From contig NZ_JBKHUI010000012.1 of assembly GCF_046569695.1 (NCBI RefSeq), positions 103,046-167,045 on the forward strand: a stretch of 64,000 bases of DNA. Direction: 5' to 3'. The position numbers and the translations under genes were made by a program. Shown here piece after piece: positions 8,274 through 16,696 of this stretch. Position 1 is the first letter of the stretch. Every line of letters starts with the position of its first letter. Under the pieces are notes generated by a model. That model was not told the origin of the DNA and did no database searches. It saw only the letters and a list, made by a program, of their open reading frames with translations. The stretch is from Kluyvera sp046569695 (GTDB taxonomy: Bacteria > Pseudomonadota > Gammaproteobacteria > Enterobacterales > Enterobacteriaceae).

Positions 8274-9497
8274 TCAGTTCCAGTCGTGACGCGCGGGGCG
8301 TTTACCGTTCAACACCCAGTTACCCAGCAGGTGATACTTCCAGCGCACCGGGTCATGCAGCGTATGCACGCGTCCGTTACGCCAGTGACGGTCGTAGTTA
8401 TAGCGAGGGTGCGTTGAGCGGGTGCCTCCCAATTCAAACAGCCTCGAGGCGGCCTCAAGCGCGGCTTCGGTGGTGAAAATCTTGGCCCGCGCTACGGCGA
8501 TTGACGCCAGCGCCACCGTCTCCTCCGAAAGATCGTGTTTATAGCGATCCAGCACCTTACCGGCCTGCTCCAGCAGCGCATCGGCGGCGGCCAGGCGGCT
8601 ATCGAGCGTGCCTATCTGGTAGACGGTCAGCGGGTCATCCCCGGCCCGTTCGACGTCAGCATCAATCCACGGTCGGGCAAACTGATTCACAAAACTGACG
8701 GTATCGTTCAACGCCGCGCGGGCGATCCCGGCATCTATGGCCGCGGTGGTCAACTGCGCAAACGGCCCAGCGAGCGTTGGCGTGTCGTAGGATTTCCAGG
8801 TCGGTATCAGGTTAAACGGCTCCACGCGAAGATTTTCGGCCAGCACCGTGCCGCTTGAGGTGGTGCGTTGCCCCAGGCACGACCAGTCGTTAACCACCGT
8901 CAGCCCCCTGGTTCCCCGTGGCACAAAGGCCAGCTGCGCCCGTCCATCGTCGTCCAGTGCCAGCACGCCCAGCCAATGGGCATACAGCGAGCCAGTGCAA
9001 TAGCCTTTCCGGCCGTTGATCTGCAAGCCATCGGCGGTATGGCTAATCCGCGTCTGGATGTCCTGCACCGTTTTGCCGCCGGTCTCCGACAGCGCGTTGG
9101 CAAAGCGATAGCCCTTCAGTGCCAGGTCAAAGAAATAGCGCTGCTGCTCTTCATCCCCTTGCAGACGAATATCCTCAAGCAGGCAGTAGTGGTTCTGTGG
9201 AATTTGCCCCAGCGCCGGGTCAGCGGCGGATATAATGGCAATCACTGCCGCGAGGGTCGCTGCCGACACCTCCGCCCCGCCAAAACGGCGCGGCACGGTA
9301 ATGCCCCACAGCCCACTGTTGGAATAGACGTTAACCACTTCAGGCGGCACCACGCCGCTCAGGTCGCGCTCGGAAGCGCCTGGTTGCAGGAAGGCGGCAA
9401 TCTCGTGAGCGATACTAATCGCCTCTTCATCGCCGGTAATGACGTGTGCACGGGGTGTCGCGCGGGTGTAGTCGAGGGTGGTTTGAGTCTCTGACAT
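8274..9497 (-). CDS. SfnB-like sulfur-acquisition flavoprotein (acyl-CoA dehydrogenase fold)
   Basis: 407 residues in the acyl-CoA dehydrogenase/DszC/SfnB superfamily. Seen: N-terminal helical domain with GLWGITVPRRFGGAEVS, middle beta domain with ALSETGGKTVQDI and INGRKGYCTGS, and C-terminal helical bundle with ASRLFELGGTRSTH. SfnB proteins are FMN-linked enzymes tied to growth on sulfones and other organosulfur sources. Being first in an operon with a MetINQ-like importer supports a sulfur-scavenging role: take up a compound, then oxidise it. A flavin reductase partner is not in the window. The exact substrate is unknown. Confidence 0.8.
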   Translation of the reverse strand: MSETQTTLDYTRATPRAHVITGDEEAISIAHEIAAFLQPGASERDLSGVVPPEVVNVYSNSGLWGITVPRRFGGAEVSAATLAAVIAIISAADPALGQIPQNHYCLLEDIRLQGDEEQQRYFFDLALKGYRFANALSETGGKTVQDIQTRISHTADGLQINGRKGYCTGSLYAHWLGVLALDDDGRAQLAFVPRGTRGLTVVNDWSCLGQRTTSSGTVLAENLRVEPFNLIPTWKSYDTPTLAGPFAQLTTAAIDAGIARAALNDTVSFVNQFARPWIDADVERAGDDPLTVYQIGTLDSRLAAADALLEQAGKVLDRYKHDLSEETVALASIAVARAKIFTTEAALEAASRLFELGGTRSTHPRYNYDRHWRNGRVHTLHDPVRWKYHLLGNWVLNGKRPARHDWN

Positions 9498-9535
9498 AGC
9501 ATGGTCTCGGGTGGTTTATCATCACGGCAAAATGC

Positions 9536-9552
9536 AATATCTGATTGATATT
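9536..9552 (-). promoter_or_regulatory. Inverted repeat upstream of the sulfur operon
   Basis: AATATC-TGATT-GATATT is a perfect 6-5-6 palindrome about 40 bp upstream of the sfnB-like start. It contains a T-N11-A pattern, so a LysR-type activator such as CysB or Cbl is a plausible binder. This is inference. Confidence 0.35.
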
Positions 9553-9742
9553 CATACATATCCCATTAAGGAATGAATGATTGCATCTTTTACCTTTTAG
9601 GTTATATGTGTTGATAGCAATGTTTATGCCAGCTTTAAGAGCCCCGTTTTTCAGGCCGTTATGCTTAACCATGGGTACCAGAGAGTGGGATTTGCAACAC
9701 GCCGTTGCTGCAGGTGTTGTATTTGCAACAGACACAAACAAC

Positions 9743-9764
9743 AAAGCCCGGTTTCCCGGGCTTT
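9743..9764 (-). terminator. Intrinsic terminator of phoH
   Basis: On the minus strand the hairpin AAAGCCCGG-GAAA-CCGGGCTTT lies 17 nt after the phoH stop and runs into a T-rich tail (GTTGTTTGT). Confidence 0.8.
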
Positions 9765-9780
9765 GCAGACGTTAGAGCGG

Positions 9781-10572
9781 TTAGTAGTAAGCTTTCAGCG
9801 TACGCTGGCACAGCGCCGAGCGTACGCAGTCATCTTTGGTGAAGCGAACAATGCCTATCATCTCATCTTCTTCAAAGCGGGCCAGCGCATCGCTGAGCCC
9901 GGACTGAACGCCGCGCGGCAGGTCACACTGGGTGATATCCCCGTTCACGATAACCGTGACGTTCTCCCCGAGGCGGGTTAAAAACATCTTCATTTGCGCC
10001 GCGGTGACGTTTTGAGCCTCATCAAGGATCACCACCGCATTTTCAAATGTACGTCCGCGCATATAGGCGAACGGCGCGATCTCTACCTTACCAATTTCCG
10101 GGCGCAGGCAATATTGCATAAAGGAGGAGCCCAGTCGTTTCACCAGCACGTCATAGACGGGGCGGAAGTAAGGGGCGAATTTCTCCGAGATGTCTCCGGG
10201 CAGGAACCCCAGGTCTTCATCGGCCTGAAGGACGGGGCGCGTCACAATAATCTTATTCACATCCTTATGAATGAGCGCCTCCGCAGCTTTCGCTGCGCTG
10301 ATCCAGGTCTTGCCGCAGCCCGCTTCGCCGGTGGCGAAGATCAGCTGCTTACTCTCGATAGCATGCAGGTAGTGGGCCTGAGCGTCATTGCGTGCGGCAA
10401 TCGGCGAGGTGTCGCGACTGTCGCGCGCCATGCCAATTGCTTCCACGCCACCACTCATTTGCACAAGCGAGGTGACCGATTCTTCTTCACGTTGTTTGTG
10501 GCTGCGTGAGTCACGTCTCAGCACACGTTTTGCTTCGCGATGAGCTTTGATCACTGCTTTTTGTCTTCCCAT
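9781..10572 (-). CDS. phoH: PhoH, phosphate-starvation-induced ATPase
   Basis: 263 residues from the ATG of MGRQKAVIKA, which has an AAGGTG site 8 bp upstream. A P-loop NTPase: Walker A GEAGCGKTW, the conserved DEDLGFLPGD segment, Walker B VVILDEAQN. PhoH proteins bind ATP and are linked to RNA metabolism; their precise role is unsettled. As I recall, E. coli PhoH is annotated with about 90 extra N-terminal residues. Here the frame stays open upstream only to a stop at 10702-10704, with no ATG. A separate 84-codon frame (10596-10850) overlaps that stretch and I could not justify calling it. A Pho box lies about 390 bp upstream. Confidence 0.93.
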   Translation of the reverse strand: MGRQKAVIKAHREAKRVLRRDSRSHKQREEESVTSLVQMSGGVEAIGMARDSRDTSPIAARNDAQAHYLHAIESKQLIFATGEAGCGKTWISAAKAAEALIHKDVNKIIVTRPVLQADEDLGFLPGDISEKFAPYFRPVYDVLVKRLGSSFMQYCLRPEIGKVEIAPFAYMRGRTFENAVVILDEAQNVTAAQMKMFLTRLGENVTVIVNGDITQCDLPRGVQSGLSDALARFEEDEMIGIVRFTKDDCVRSALCQRTLKAYY

Positions 10573-10965
10573 GGATAGCACCTTGAGTTGTAGGTTTACA
10601 TCACACGCGCTGATATCAGCACGATTATGCGCACGAACGTCTGAGGTTTGGCTTCCTTGTAAGCCATAGCAACTGCCTGTCGAAATGACGAATACGCACG
10701 GCTACGCGCACCGCGCAATACGTCGGGAACAACGGGTTGAATTCGAATGGGGTGAAAAATTGGGGTGACGAAATCGCTGCCGGAGAGAGGGCCTCCGCGC
10801 TGGATGGTGCGGGTTAAGGTTCTGCTTAGTCCAGTCAAGGACGCTACCATTCGCGATCTCCATAGTGAAACGGAAACTACCGCTATATTTATTATTACAT
10901 CTAAACCAATAAAAGATGCAACATAATTTTTACATAAACATAACGATAGCTTACAGAGATAGCAT

Positions 10966-10983
10966 CTGACACTTATGTGACAG
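10966..10983 (-). promoter_or_regulatory. Pho box (PhoB binding site) upstream of phoH
   Basis: The minus strand reads CTGTCAC-ATAA-GTGTCAG, two 7-bp TGTCA-containing direct repeats separated by 4 bp, as in the PhoB consensus. It faces phoH. In E. coli phoH has a PhoB-dependent promoter, so the match is expected. Confidence 0.7.
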
Positions 10984-11056
10984 TTTTATATCAATCAGGG
11001 GGGGAAATGAAAAAAAAGGACTGATTTTTGGCGATATTCTGAAGTTTGGGGGAAAT

Positions 11057-11180
11057 CCCGGGGTCGCTTGCGCTCGCCCGGGCTACAAATGGTCGCTGCC
11101 GGATGGCGGCGTAAACGCCTTATCCGGCCTACAAATGTGCACAGTACAATGTAGCCCTGCCAGGCAAAGCGCCGCCGGGA
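11057..11180. repeat. Compound REP/BIME cluster
   Basis: Several palindromic units in a row: a CCCGGGGTCGCTTGCGCTCGCCCGGG hairpin, a GCCGGATGGCGGCGTAAACGCC / TTATCCGGC unit, and a GCAAAGCGCCGCCGGG half. It fills most of the space between the phoH promoter region and the efeB stop. Together with the Pho-box region this accounts for the 10573-11186 gap. Confidence 0.85.
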
Positions 11181-11186
11181 CTGCAC

Positions 11187-12461
11187 TCAGGCCTGCAACA
11201 GCGTGCTGCCCAAATAACTCTTATCCGATGCTACACCCGGCAGAACAAAGAAATACCCGCCGCCAATCGGCTTCACGTACTCCTCCAGCGCTTCCCCGTT
11301 CAGGCGCTTTTGCACCGTCAGGAACCCTTTTTCCAGGTCGTGCTGGTAGCAGACAAACAGCAGGCCCATATCCAGTTGGCCGGAGTTGGAAATGCCCAGC
11401 GAGTAGCTGTATCCCCGCCGCATCATCAGGCTCGACTCGGTCTCTTTAGTCCGCGGGTTGGCCAGACGAATATGGCTGTCCAGCGCAATCACGTCGCCGT
11501 TCGGGTCGCGGGTGTAGTCCGGCGCATCGTGCTCGTTCTTCATACCCAGCGGCGCACCGCTGTGCTTGTCACGCCCGAAAATCGTTTGCTGCTCCTTAAG
11601 CGGCGTACGGTCCCAGGACTCAACGTGGAACTGAATAATGCGCACGGCCTGATACGAACCGCCCTTCGCCCACGCAGGTTCTCCCTGATCGCCGGTCACC
11701 CACACCACCTCGTCCATCAGCGGTTTATCGCTGCCGTCCGGGTTGGCGGTGCCGTCTTTAAAGCCGAGCAGGTTGATTGGCGTCTCTTTGCCTTTGCTGC
11801 GCGCCGCGTGGTCAGAGATAAACCCTTCCCGCTTCCAGCGCACGCTGAGCAAGTCCGGCGTGTGCTTGATAATATCGCGCAGCGCGTGGATCACCGTATC
11901 CTGCGTGTTGGCGCAAATCTGCAGCAGCAGGTCGCCGTGGCACAGGGCCGCGTCCAGCGCATCGTTCGGGAAGCGCGTCATCTTCTGTAGCTTCTTCGGC
12001 GCTTTATCCGCAAGATCAAAGCGACTGTCGAACAGCGACTGGCCAACGGAGACCGTCATGGTCAGGTTATCCGGGGCGATAAACGCCCCCAGAATGCCGG
12101 AGTCCATCGGCGGCAGGCGGGGATTCGGCGTATCCGGTGCAGGGCCACCTTTAGTCAGAAAGGCGATACGGTCGGTCAGTAGACGGAACAGACGCTCAAG
12201 GTCTGATTTATCCGCCGCCAGCACGTCAAACGCCACCAGCATCATCGCGGCCTGCTGCGGTGTCAGTACGCCAGCCTGATGCTCGCCGTAAAACGGCTGG
12301 GTTTCCATCCGACTGTTCGCCGTCGGCGTCTCGCTGGCTTTCGCCGCGTGCGCCACCGGGCAACCGCCGGAAATTGCCAGCGCGCCTCCCAGCGCGCCGA
12401 TCCCTTTTAATAAACGACGACGTGACGGTTCGTTCAGGTCGTCAGAGTGCTGCTTTGCCAT
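11187..12461 (-). CDS. efeB: EfeB, Tat-exported heme-containing DyP peroxidase
   Basis: 424 residues. The N-terminus carries a twin-arginine signal (SRRRLLKGIGALGGALAISG), so the protein is exported folded to the periplasm. The dye-decolorising-peroxidase fold is marked by LGFKDGTANP (the DyP GXXDG motif), RRGYSYS and VCYQHDLEKGF. EfeB works with EfeU and EfeO in low-pH ferrous iron uptake, probably oxidising Fe(II) or handling heme. The start lies 5 bp after the efeO stop, last in the efeUOB operon. Length fits E. coli EfeB (423). Confidence 0.96.
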   Translation of the reverse strand: MAKQHSDDLNEPSRRRLLKGIGALGGALAISGGCPVAHAAKASETPTANSRMETQPFYGEHQAGVLTPQQAAMMLVAFDVLAADKSDLERLFRLLTDRIAFLTKGGPAPDTPNPRLPPMDSGILGAFIAPDNLTMTVSVGQSLFDSRFDLADKAPKKLQKMTRFPNDALDAALCHGDLLLQICANTQDTVIHALRDIIKHTPDLLSVRWKREGFISDHAARSKGKETPINLLGFKDGTANPDGSDKPLMDEVVWVTGDQGEPAWAKGGSYQAVRIIQFHVESWDRTPLKEQQTIFGRDKHSGAPLGMKNEHDAPDYTRDPNGDVIALDSHIRLANPRTKETESSLMMRRGYSYSLGISNSGQLDMGLLFVCYQHDLEKGFLTVQKRLNGEALEEYVKPIGGGYFFVLPGVASDKSYLGSTLLQA

Positions 12462-12466
12462 CTTGC

Positions 12467-13594
12467 TTAGTCCAGACCCAGGATCCCACGAAGCTGCGCC
12501 AGATCTTCCGCCAGAGTGGTGATCGGCCCTTTCAACGCATTACGGTCCGCATCGGTCAGCTTGTCATAGGTTTCAAAGCCGTCTTTGGTGCGGTATTTGC
12601 TGAGAATGGTGTCCACTTTCTTGAAGTTAGCGTCAACCTTCGCCAGCAGCGCGCTGTTCTCTTTCTGTAACTGAGGACGCAGCAGGTCAACAATCTTCTG
12701 CGCGCCGTCGATGTTAGCCTGGAAGTCCCACAGGTCAGTGTGGCTGTAACGATCTTCTTCGCCGCTGATTTTGCTCGCCGCCACTTCTTCAATCAGACCC
12801 GCCGCGCCGCCTACCACTTTAGACGGTGGGAAGGCCAGCTCGGAGATACGTTTTTGCAGTTCCAGCACGTCGGTATTCAGCTGGTCAGCATAGTGCTCCA
12901 TGCCTTTGACGCTGTTGTCGCCAAACAGCGCTTTTTCCAGACGGTGGAAGCCGGTGAATTTCGGGTCCGCCGCTTTTTGTTCGTAGTCGTCTTCACGAGC
13001 ATCAATGCTACCGTCGAGGTCAGAGAACAGCTCGGCAATCGGTTCGATACGCTCGTAGTGCTGACGGGTAGAGGCGTACAGGGATTTCGCCTTAGCGATA
13101 TCGCCCGCTTTCACCGCGTCGGTAAAGGCTTTGGTGCCTTTCACCAGCTCTGCCGTTTCGGCGGTGACGTAGGCTTTATAGGCGGTAATCGCGTCGTTCA
13201 GGCTCAGCACAGCGTTGGCTTTCGCCGCGTCTTTGGTCGCTTCGCCTGTCACAATCAGCTTGCCTTTCGGGTTGGTCAGCAGGCCGCAGGTCATGTCGTA
13301 TTCGCCCGGCTGCAGGTTAGCGGTCATCTTCTGGGTGAAGCCCGGCGCGATGTTTTCACGCTCTTCCACCACCATCACCCCTTTGAGGATCTCCCACTCC
13401 AGCGCCTTCTGGCTGTGGTTCTGAATGATAAACTGGGTTTTACCGGCTTTCACCGTGATGGACATCGGTTCACACTGTTTGTCGTTTACCGTCACTTTAA
13501 CCTGCGGAATATCGGCAGCCTGTGCCATAAACGCCGTAGAGAAGAGTGCTGCGATGCCCGTCTGCAACGCGCTGCGGCGGAAGTTCTTGGTCAT
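12467..13594 (-). CDS. efeO: EfeO, periplasmic iron-uptake component
   Basis: 375 residues. A signal peptide (MTKNFRRSALQTGIAALFSTAFMAQA) precedes an N-terminal cupredoxin-like domain (about 30-125; CEPMSITVKAGKTQFI, MTCGLL). A C-terminal peptidase-M75 domain follows, with the HYERIEPIAELF motif whose His and Glu are proposed metal ligands, and FTGFHRLEKALF. It is the periplasmic partner of the EfeU permease. 49 bp separate it from efeU. Confidence 0.96.
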   Translation of the reverse strand: MTKNFRRSALQTGIAALFSTAFMAQAADIPQVKVTVNDKQCEPMSITVKAGKTQFIIQNHSQKALEWEILKGVMVVEERENIAPGFTQKMTANLQPGEYDMTCGLLTNPKGKLIVTGEATKDAAKANAVLSLNDAITAYKAYVTAETAELVKGTKAFTDAVKAGDIAKAKSLYASTRQHYERIEPIAELFSDLDGSIDAREDDYEQKAADPKFTGFHRLEKALFGDNSVKGMEHYADQLNTDVLELQKRISELAFPPSKVVGGAAGLIEEVAASKISGEEDRYSHTDLWDFQANIDGAQKIVDLLRPQLQKENSALLAKVDANFKKVDTILSKYRTKDGFETYDKLTDADRNALKGPITTLAEDLAQLRGILGLD

Positions 13595-13643
13595 GGTCCA
13601 TCCCTTTCAATAAGTAGTTGTCACTAAACAGCCGTTATCTGCC

Positions 13644-14477
13644 TTATGGGGCGATACGTGATGTTGATGTAGCAGCGCGCGGCGGCCAGAAGAACAGCGC
13701 CAGTGCGGGAATCAGATACAGGAAATAGACCGCCACTTCGCTCACGCTCGGCGCTTCCTGATAACCAAAGATGCCTTCCAGCAGCGTGCCGAAAAGCGAG
13801 TGCGTGGTCAGCGTACCGCTGAGGTCGAAGGCCACGTCCTGGAATGCGTTCCACAGACCCGCTTCGTGGAAGGCGCGAATCGCCCCAGCCGCAAGGCCAG
13901 CCGCCACCAGCAGAATAAACAGGCTCGTCCAGCGGAAGAACACGCCGAGGTTGAGGCGAATACCGCCCCAATAAAGCAGGAAGCCCAGCACGATAGCCGT
14001 TGCCAGACCCAGCATCGCACCCAGCGGAGGCCAGATACCGAGATCTTGCTGGAATGCCGCCAGCAGGAAGAAGACCGACTCCAGCCCTTCACGCGCCACG
14101 GCGAAAAAGACCATCATAATGAGCGCCCAGCCGTGGTTATTGCCCTTTTGCAGCGCGTTATCCACCGCCTGCTCCAGCTGCTGTTTGACGTTGCGGGATA
14201 CTTTACGCATCCAGAACACCATCCACGTCAGGATAACCACCGCCACCACGGCCACCAGCCCTTCAAACAGCTCCTGCTCTTTTTGCGGGAACTCACCGGT
14301 GGTTTCATTGATAAAGATGCCTAAACCTAAGCACAGCGCGGCGGCCAGAATTACGCCAATCCACATCACTCCAATCCAGCGACCGCGCTGCGTGCGCTTC
14401 AGATAGCTGGCAATCAGGCTGACAATCAGCGCTGCTTCCAGCCCTTCGCGCAGCATAATGAGAAAAGGAACAAACAT
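13644..14477 (-). CDS. efeU: EfeU, ferrous iron permease (FTR1/OFeT family)
   Basis: 277 residues, seven predicted membrane helices. The two iron-binding REXXE motifs are present: REGLEAALI in helix 1 and REGLESVFF in helix 4. The reading frame is intact; in E. coli K-12 this gene is broken by a frameshift, so this organism should have a working EfeUOB system. It is first in the operon, with a Fur box about 60 bp upstream. Confidence 0.96.
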   Translation of the reverse strand: MFVPFLIMLREGLEAALIVSLIASYLKRTQRGRWIGVMWIGVILAAALCLGLGIFINETTGEFPQKEQELFEGLVAVVAVVILTWMVFWMRKVSRNVKQQLEQAVDNALQKGNNHGWALIMMVFFAVAREGLESVFFLLAAFQQDLGIWPPLGAMLGLATAIVLGFLLYWGGIRLNLGVFFRWTSLFILLVAAGLAAGAIRAFHEAGLWNAFQDVAFDLSGTLTTHSLFGTLLEGIFGYQEAPSVSEVAVYFLYLIPALALFFWPPRAATSTSRIAP

Positions 14478-14534
14478 GCGGACATCCTTAAATGTGTAAC
14501 GCCGTCAACTTTTGCAAAGACAGGTAAATGTGAG

Positions 14535-14549
14535 TGATAGTGATTATCA
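14535..14549 (-). promoter_or_regulatory. Fur box of efeUOB
   Basis: TGATAGTGATTATCA matches the 7-1-7 Fur consensus TGATAATNATTATCA in 14 of the 15 positions (centre free). It lies 57-72 bp upstream of efeU, so iron repression is expected. The rest of 14478-14661 is AT-rich promoter DNA. Confidence 0.8.
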
Positions 14550-14661
14550 TTAAGCAAAAAATAAACACAAGTGAAATGTGAGGGAAATAATGACGAGATG
14601 TAAAAGAATAGCGACGATATAGTTGCGTTGATTATCACTAACGCGCGATGGCAATGCGCAT

Positions 14662-14687
14662 AAAAAAACCCGCGAAGCCGCGGGTTT
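14662..14687 (-). terminator. Intrinsic terminator of putP
   Basis: On the minus strand AAACCCGCG-GCTT-CGCGGGTTT runs into a seven-T tract. It is about 80 nt after the putP stop, with a REP element in between. Confidence 0.8.
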
Positions 14688-14688
14688 A

Positions 14689-14770
14689 CGTAGGCCTGAT
14701 AAGCATAGCGCCATCAGGCAGTTCGGCGCCTATTGCCGGATGGCGGCATAAACGCCTTATCCGGCCTACC
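14689..14770. repeat. REP/BIME pair
   Basis: GTAGGCCTGATAAGCATAGCGCCATCAGGC followed by an inverted GCCGGATGGCGGCATAAACGCCTTATCCGGCCTAC unit. It overlaps the last codons of putP. Confidence 0.85.
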
Positions 14771-16286
14771 GCGCCTCGTCCGGGCCACTTAAGCGGGACG
14801 GCGGTGCAGAGTGATAATGCGCGTCCGCTTTGGCAAAGCGTTCCTGCATGCTGGCCGACGGCGCTTTATCCAACAGGCTGAACAGGACGATACCCGCGCT
14901 GCCAAAGATAAAGCCTGGGATGATTTCGTATAGCCCCAGCCAGCCAAACTGTTTCCAGACGATCACGGTGACCGCACCGATAATCATCCCCGCCAGCGCG
15001 CCGTTACGAGTCATACGTGACCACATCACCGAGAACAGCACCACCGGGCCAAACGCCGCGCCAAAGCCAGCCCACGCGTAGCTCACCAGACCCAGCACAC
15101 GGTTTTCCGGGTTTGCCGCCAGCGCGATAGCCACCAGCGCCACCACCAGCACCATAAAGCGCCCTACCCACACCAACTCTTTCTGGCTGGCGTTTTTGCG
15201 CAGAAACGCTTTGTAGAGGTCTTCAGTAATCGCACTTGAACACACCAGCAGCTGACAGCTCAGCGTTGACATCACCGCCGCCAGAATCGCCGACAGCAGA
15301 ATCCCGGCAATCCATGGGTTAAACAGAATCTGCGCCAGTTCGATAAACACACGCTCGGCGTTCTGGCTCACCGGCCCGGCCACCGACGGGTTGTTCTGGA
15401 AGTAGGCAATCCCGAAGAAGCCCACGGCAACCGCGCCTGCCAGACACAGGATCATCCAGGTCATGCTGATACGGCGAGCGTGCACAATGCTGTGGTGGGA
15501 GTCTGCGGCCATAAAGCGCGCCAGAATGTGCGGCTGACCGAAGTAGCCCAGGCCCCAGCCCATCAGCGATACGATAGCAACGAAGTTCAGCCCTTTGAGC
15601 ATATCAACGTTCTCAATGCTCTTCTGTTTGATAACTTCCAGCGAATCACCGAGGCCACCCACCGCGAAAATCACGATAACCGGCGTGAGGATCAGCGCGA
15701 AGATCATCAGGCTGGCCTGCACGGTATCGGTCCAGCTGACCGCAAGGAAACCACCGATAAAGGTGTAGAGGATGGTCGCCGCCGCCCCCGCCCACAGAGC
15801 GGTTTCGTAGCTCATGCCGAAAGTGCTTTCGAACAGACGCGCACCGGCAACAATCCCGGACGCACAGTAGATGGTGAAGAACAGCAGGATAACCAGCGCG
15901 GAGATAATACGCAGCACGCGGCTATTATCTTCAAAGCGCCCGGTAAAGTAGTCCGGCAGCGTTAAAGCGTTGTTGTTGGCTTCGGTGTGCACGCGCAGAC
16001 GCCCGGCCACCAGCTTCCAGTTGATCCACGCGCCAACGGTCAGACCGATGGCGATCCAGCTTTCTGAAATGCCGGCGATGAATATCGCGCCCGGCAGACC
16101 CATCAGCAACCAGCCGCTCATATCCGACGCACCGGCAGAAAGCGCGGTCACGAAGGGCCCAAGGCTACGGCCACCAAGAATATAGTCATCGAAATTTTTG
16201 GTGTTGCGCCATGCAATAAAGCCAATGAGGATCATGCCAAAAATATAGATAAGAAAGGTCACCAGCATCGGTGTACTTATAGTCAT
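14766..16286 (-). CDS. putP: PutP, sodium/proline symporter
   Basis: 506 residues from the ATG at 16286 (MTISTPMLVTF), chosen for its GGAG site 6 bp upstream and the E. coli N-terminus; the longer open frame upstream is not needed. An SSS-family protein with about 13 membrane helices. Seen: IGFIAWRNTKNFDDYILGGRSLG, ALSAGASDMSGW (Na+/proline site), and AWAGFGAAFGPVVLFS. It imports proline for use as carbon and nitrogen source. It is divergent from putA with 410 bp of shared control DNA. Confidence 0.97.
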   Translation of the reverse strand: MTISTPMLVTFLIYIFGMILIGFIAWRNTKNFDDYILGGRSLGPFVTALSAGASDMSGWLLMGLPGAIFIAGISESWIAIGLTVGAWINWKLVAGRLRVHTEANNNALTLPDYFTGRFEDNSRVLRIISALVILLFFTIYCASGIVAGARLFESTFGMSYETALWAGAAATILYTFIGGFLAVSWTDTVQASLMIFALILTPVIVIFAVGGLGDSLEVIKQKSIENVDMLKGLNFVAIVSLMGWGLGYFGQPHILARFMAADSHHSIVHARRISMTWMILCLAGAVAVGFFGIAYFQNNPSVAGPVSQNAERVFIELAQILFNPWIAGILLSAILAAVMSTLSCQLLVCSSAITEDLYKAFLRKNASQKELVWVGRFMVLVVALVAIALAANPENRVLGLVSYAWAGFGAAFGPVVLFSVMWSRMTRNGALAGMIIGAVTVIVWKQFGWLGLYEIIPGFIFGSAGIVLFSLLDKAPSASMQERFAKADAHYHSAPPSRLSGPDEAR

Positions 16287-16461
16287 TAGAATCTCCAGAA
16301 TTATGCGTCGGCAACATCCCCATTTGCCGTTTTTATCATTGCCGGAACGAGGCAATTTTTTTGAAGCGACCGTATCCTGACGGAAGCGGAATTTTTTCAC
16401 AAACGATTTAACACTGCATTTACATCGATTGCATTACCCCGGTGATAGCATTTTTCTATAG

Positions 16462-16638
16462 GTTGCACTCCCTCACGCTTTTTACGGTTGCACCCTGAAT
16501 AACTGTTAAGTAGCGCATAAAATCAGCTCGCAATACCCATTTACCAGGCTGCTTGCCATAAGTTTTACCATTAACAATTAATTCATTTTTAAGCCTGCAA
16601 CGGACATCACATTTAACACGGTTGCACAAAGTTGCAAC
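16462..16638. promoter_or_regulatory. put control region with PutA operators
   Basis: GTTGCA, the core of the PutA operator, occurs at 16462-16467, 16487-16492, 16621-16626 and 16631-16636. The reverse TGCAAC is at 16596-16601 and at 16633-16638, where it overlaps the 16631 site. E. coli has five such operators between putP and putA, where PutA's ribbon-helix-helix domain represses both genes until proline is oxidised. The 410-bp gap 16287-16696 is explained by this region. Confidence 0.8.
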
Positions 16639-16696
16639 ATGATGGATATTCCTGTTACGCAATAATGACGATAACCAAGCAACAGGAGTAATTGGC

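Noticed and set aside
10596..10850. 84-codon leftward frame between the Pho box and phoH
   Set aside because: It ends before phoH in another frame and has no recognisable protein; kept only as a question in the phoH leader finding.
12740..13627. 295-codon frame opposite efeO
   Set aside because: Antisense shadow of a high-GC gene; efeO is clearly the real product.
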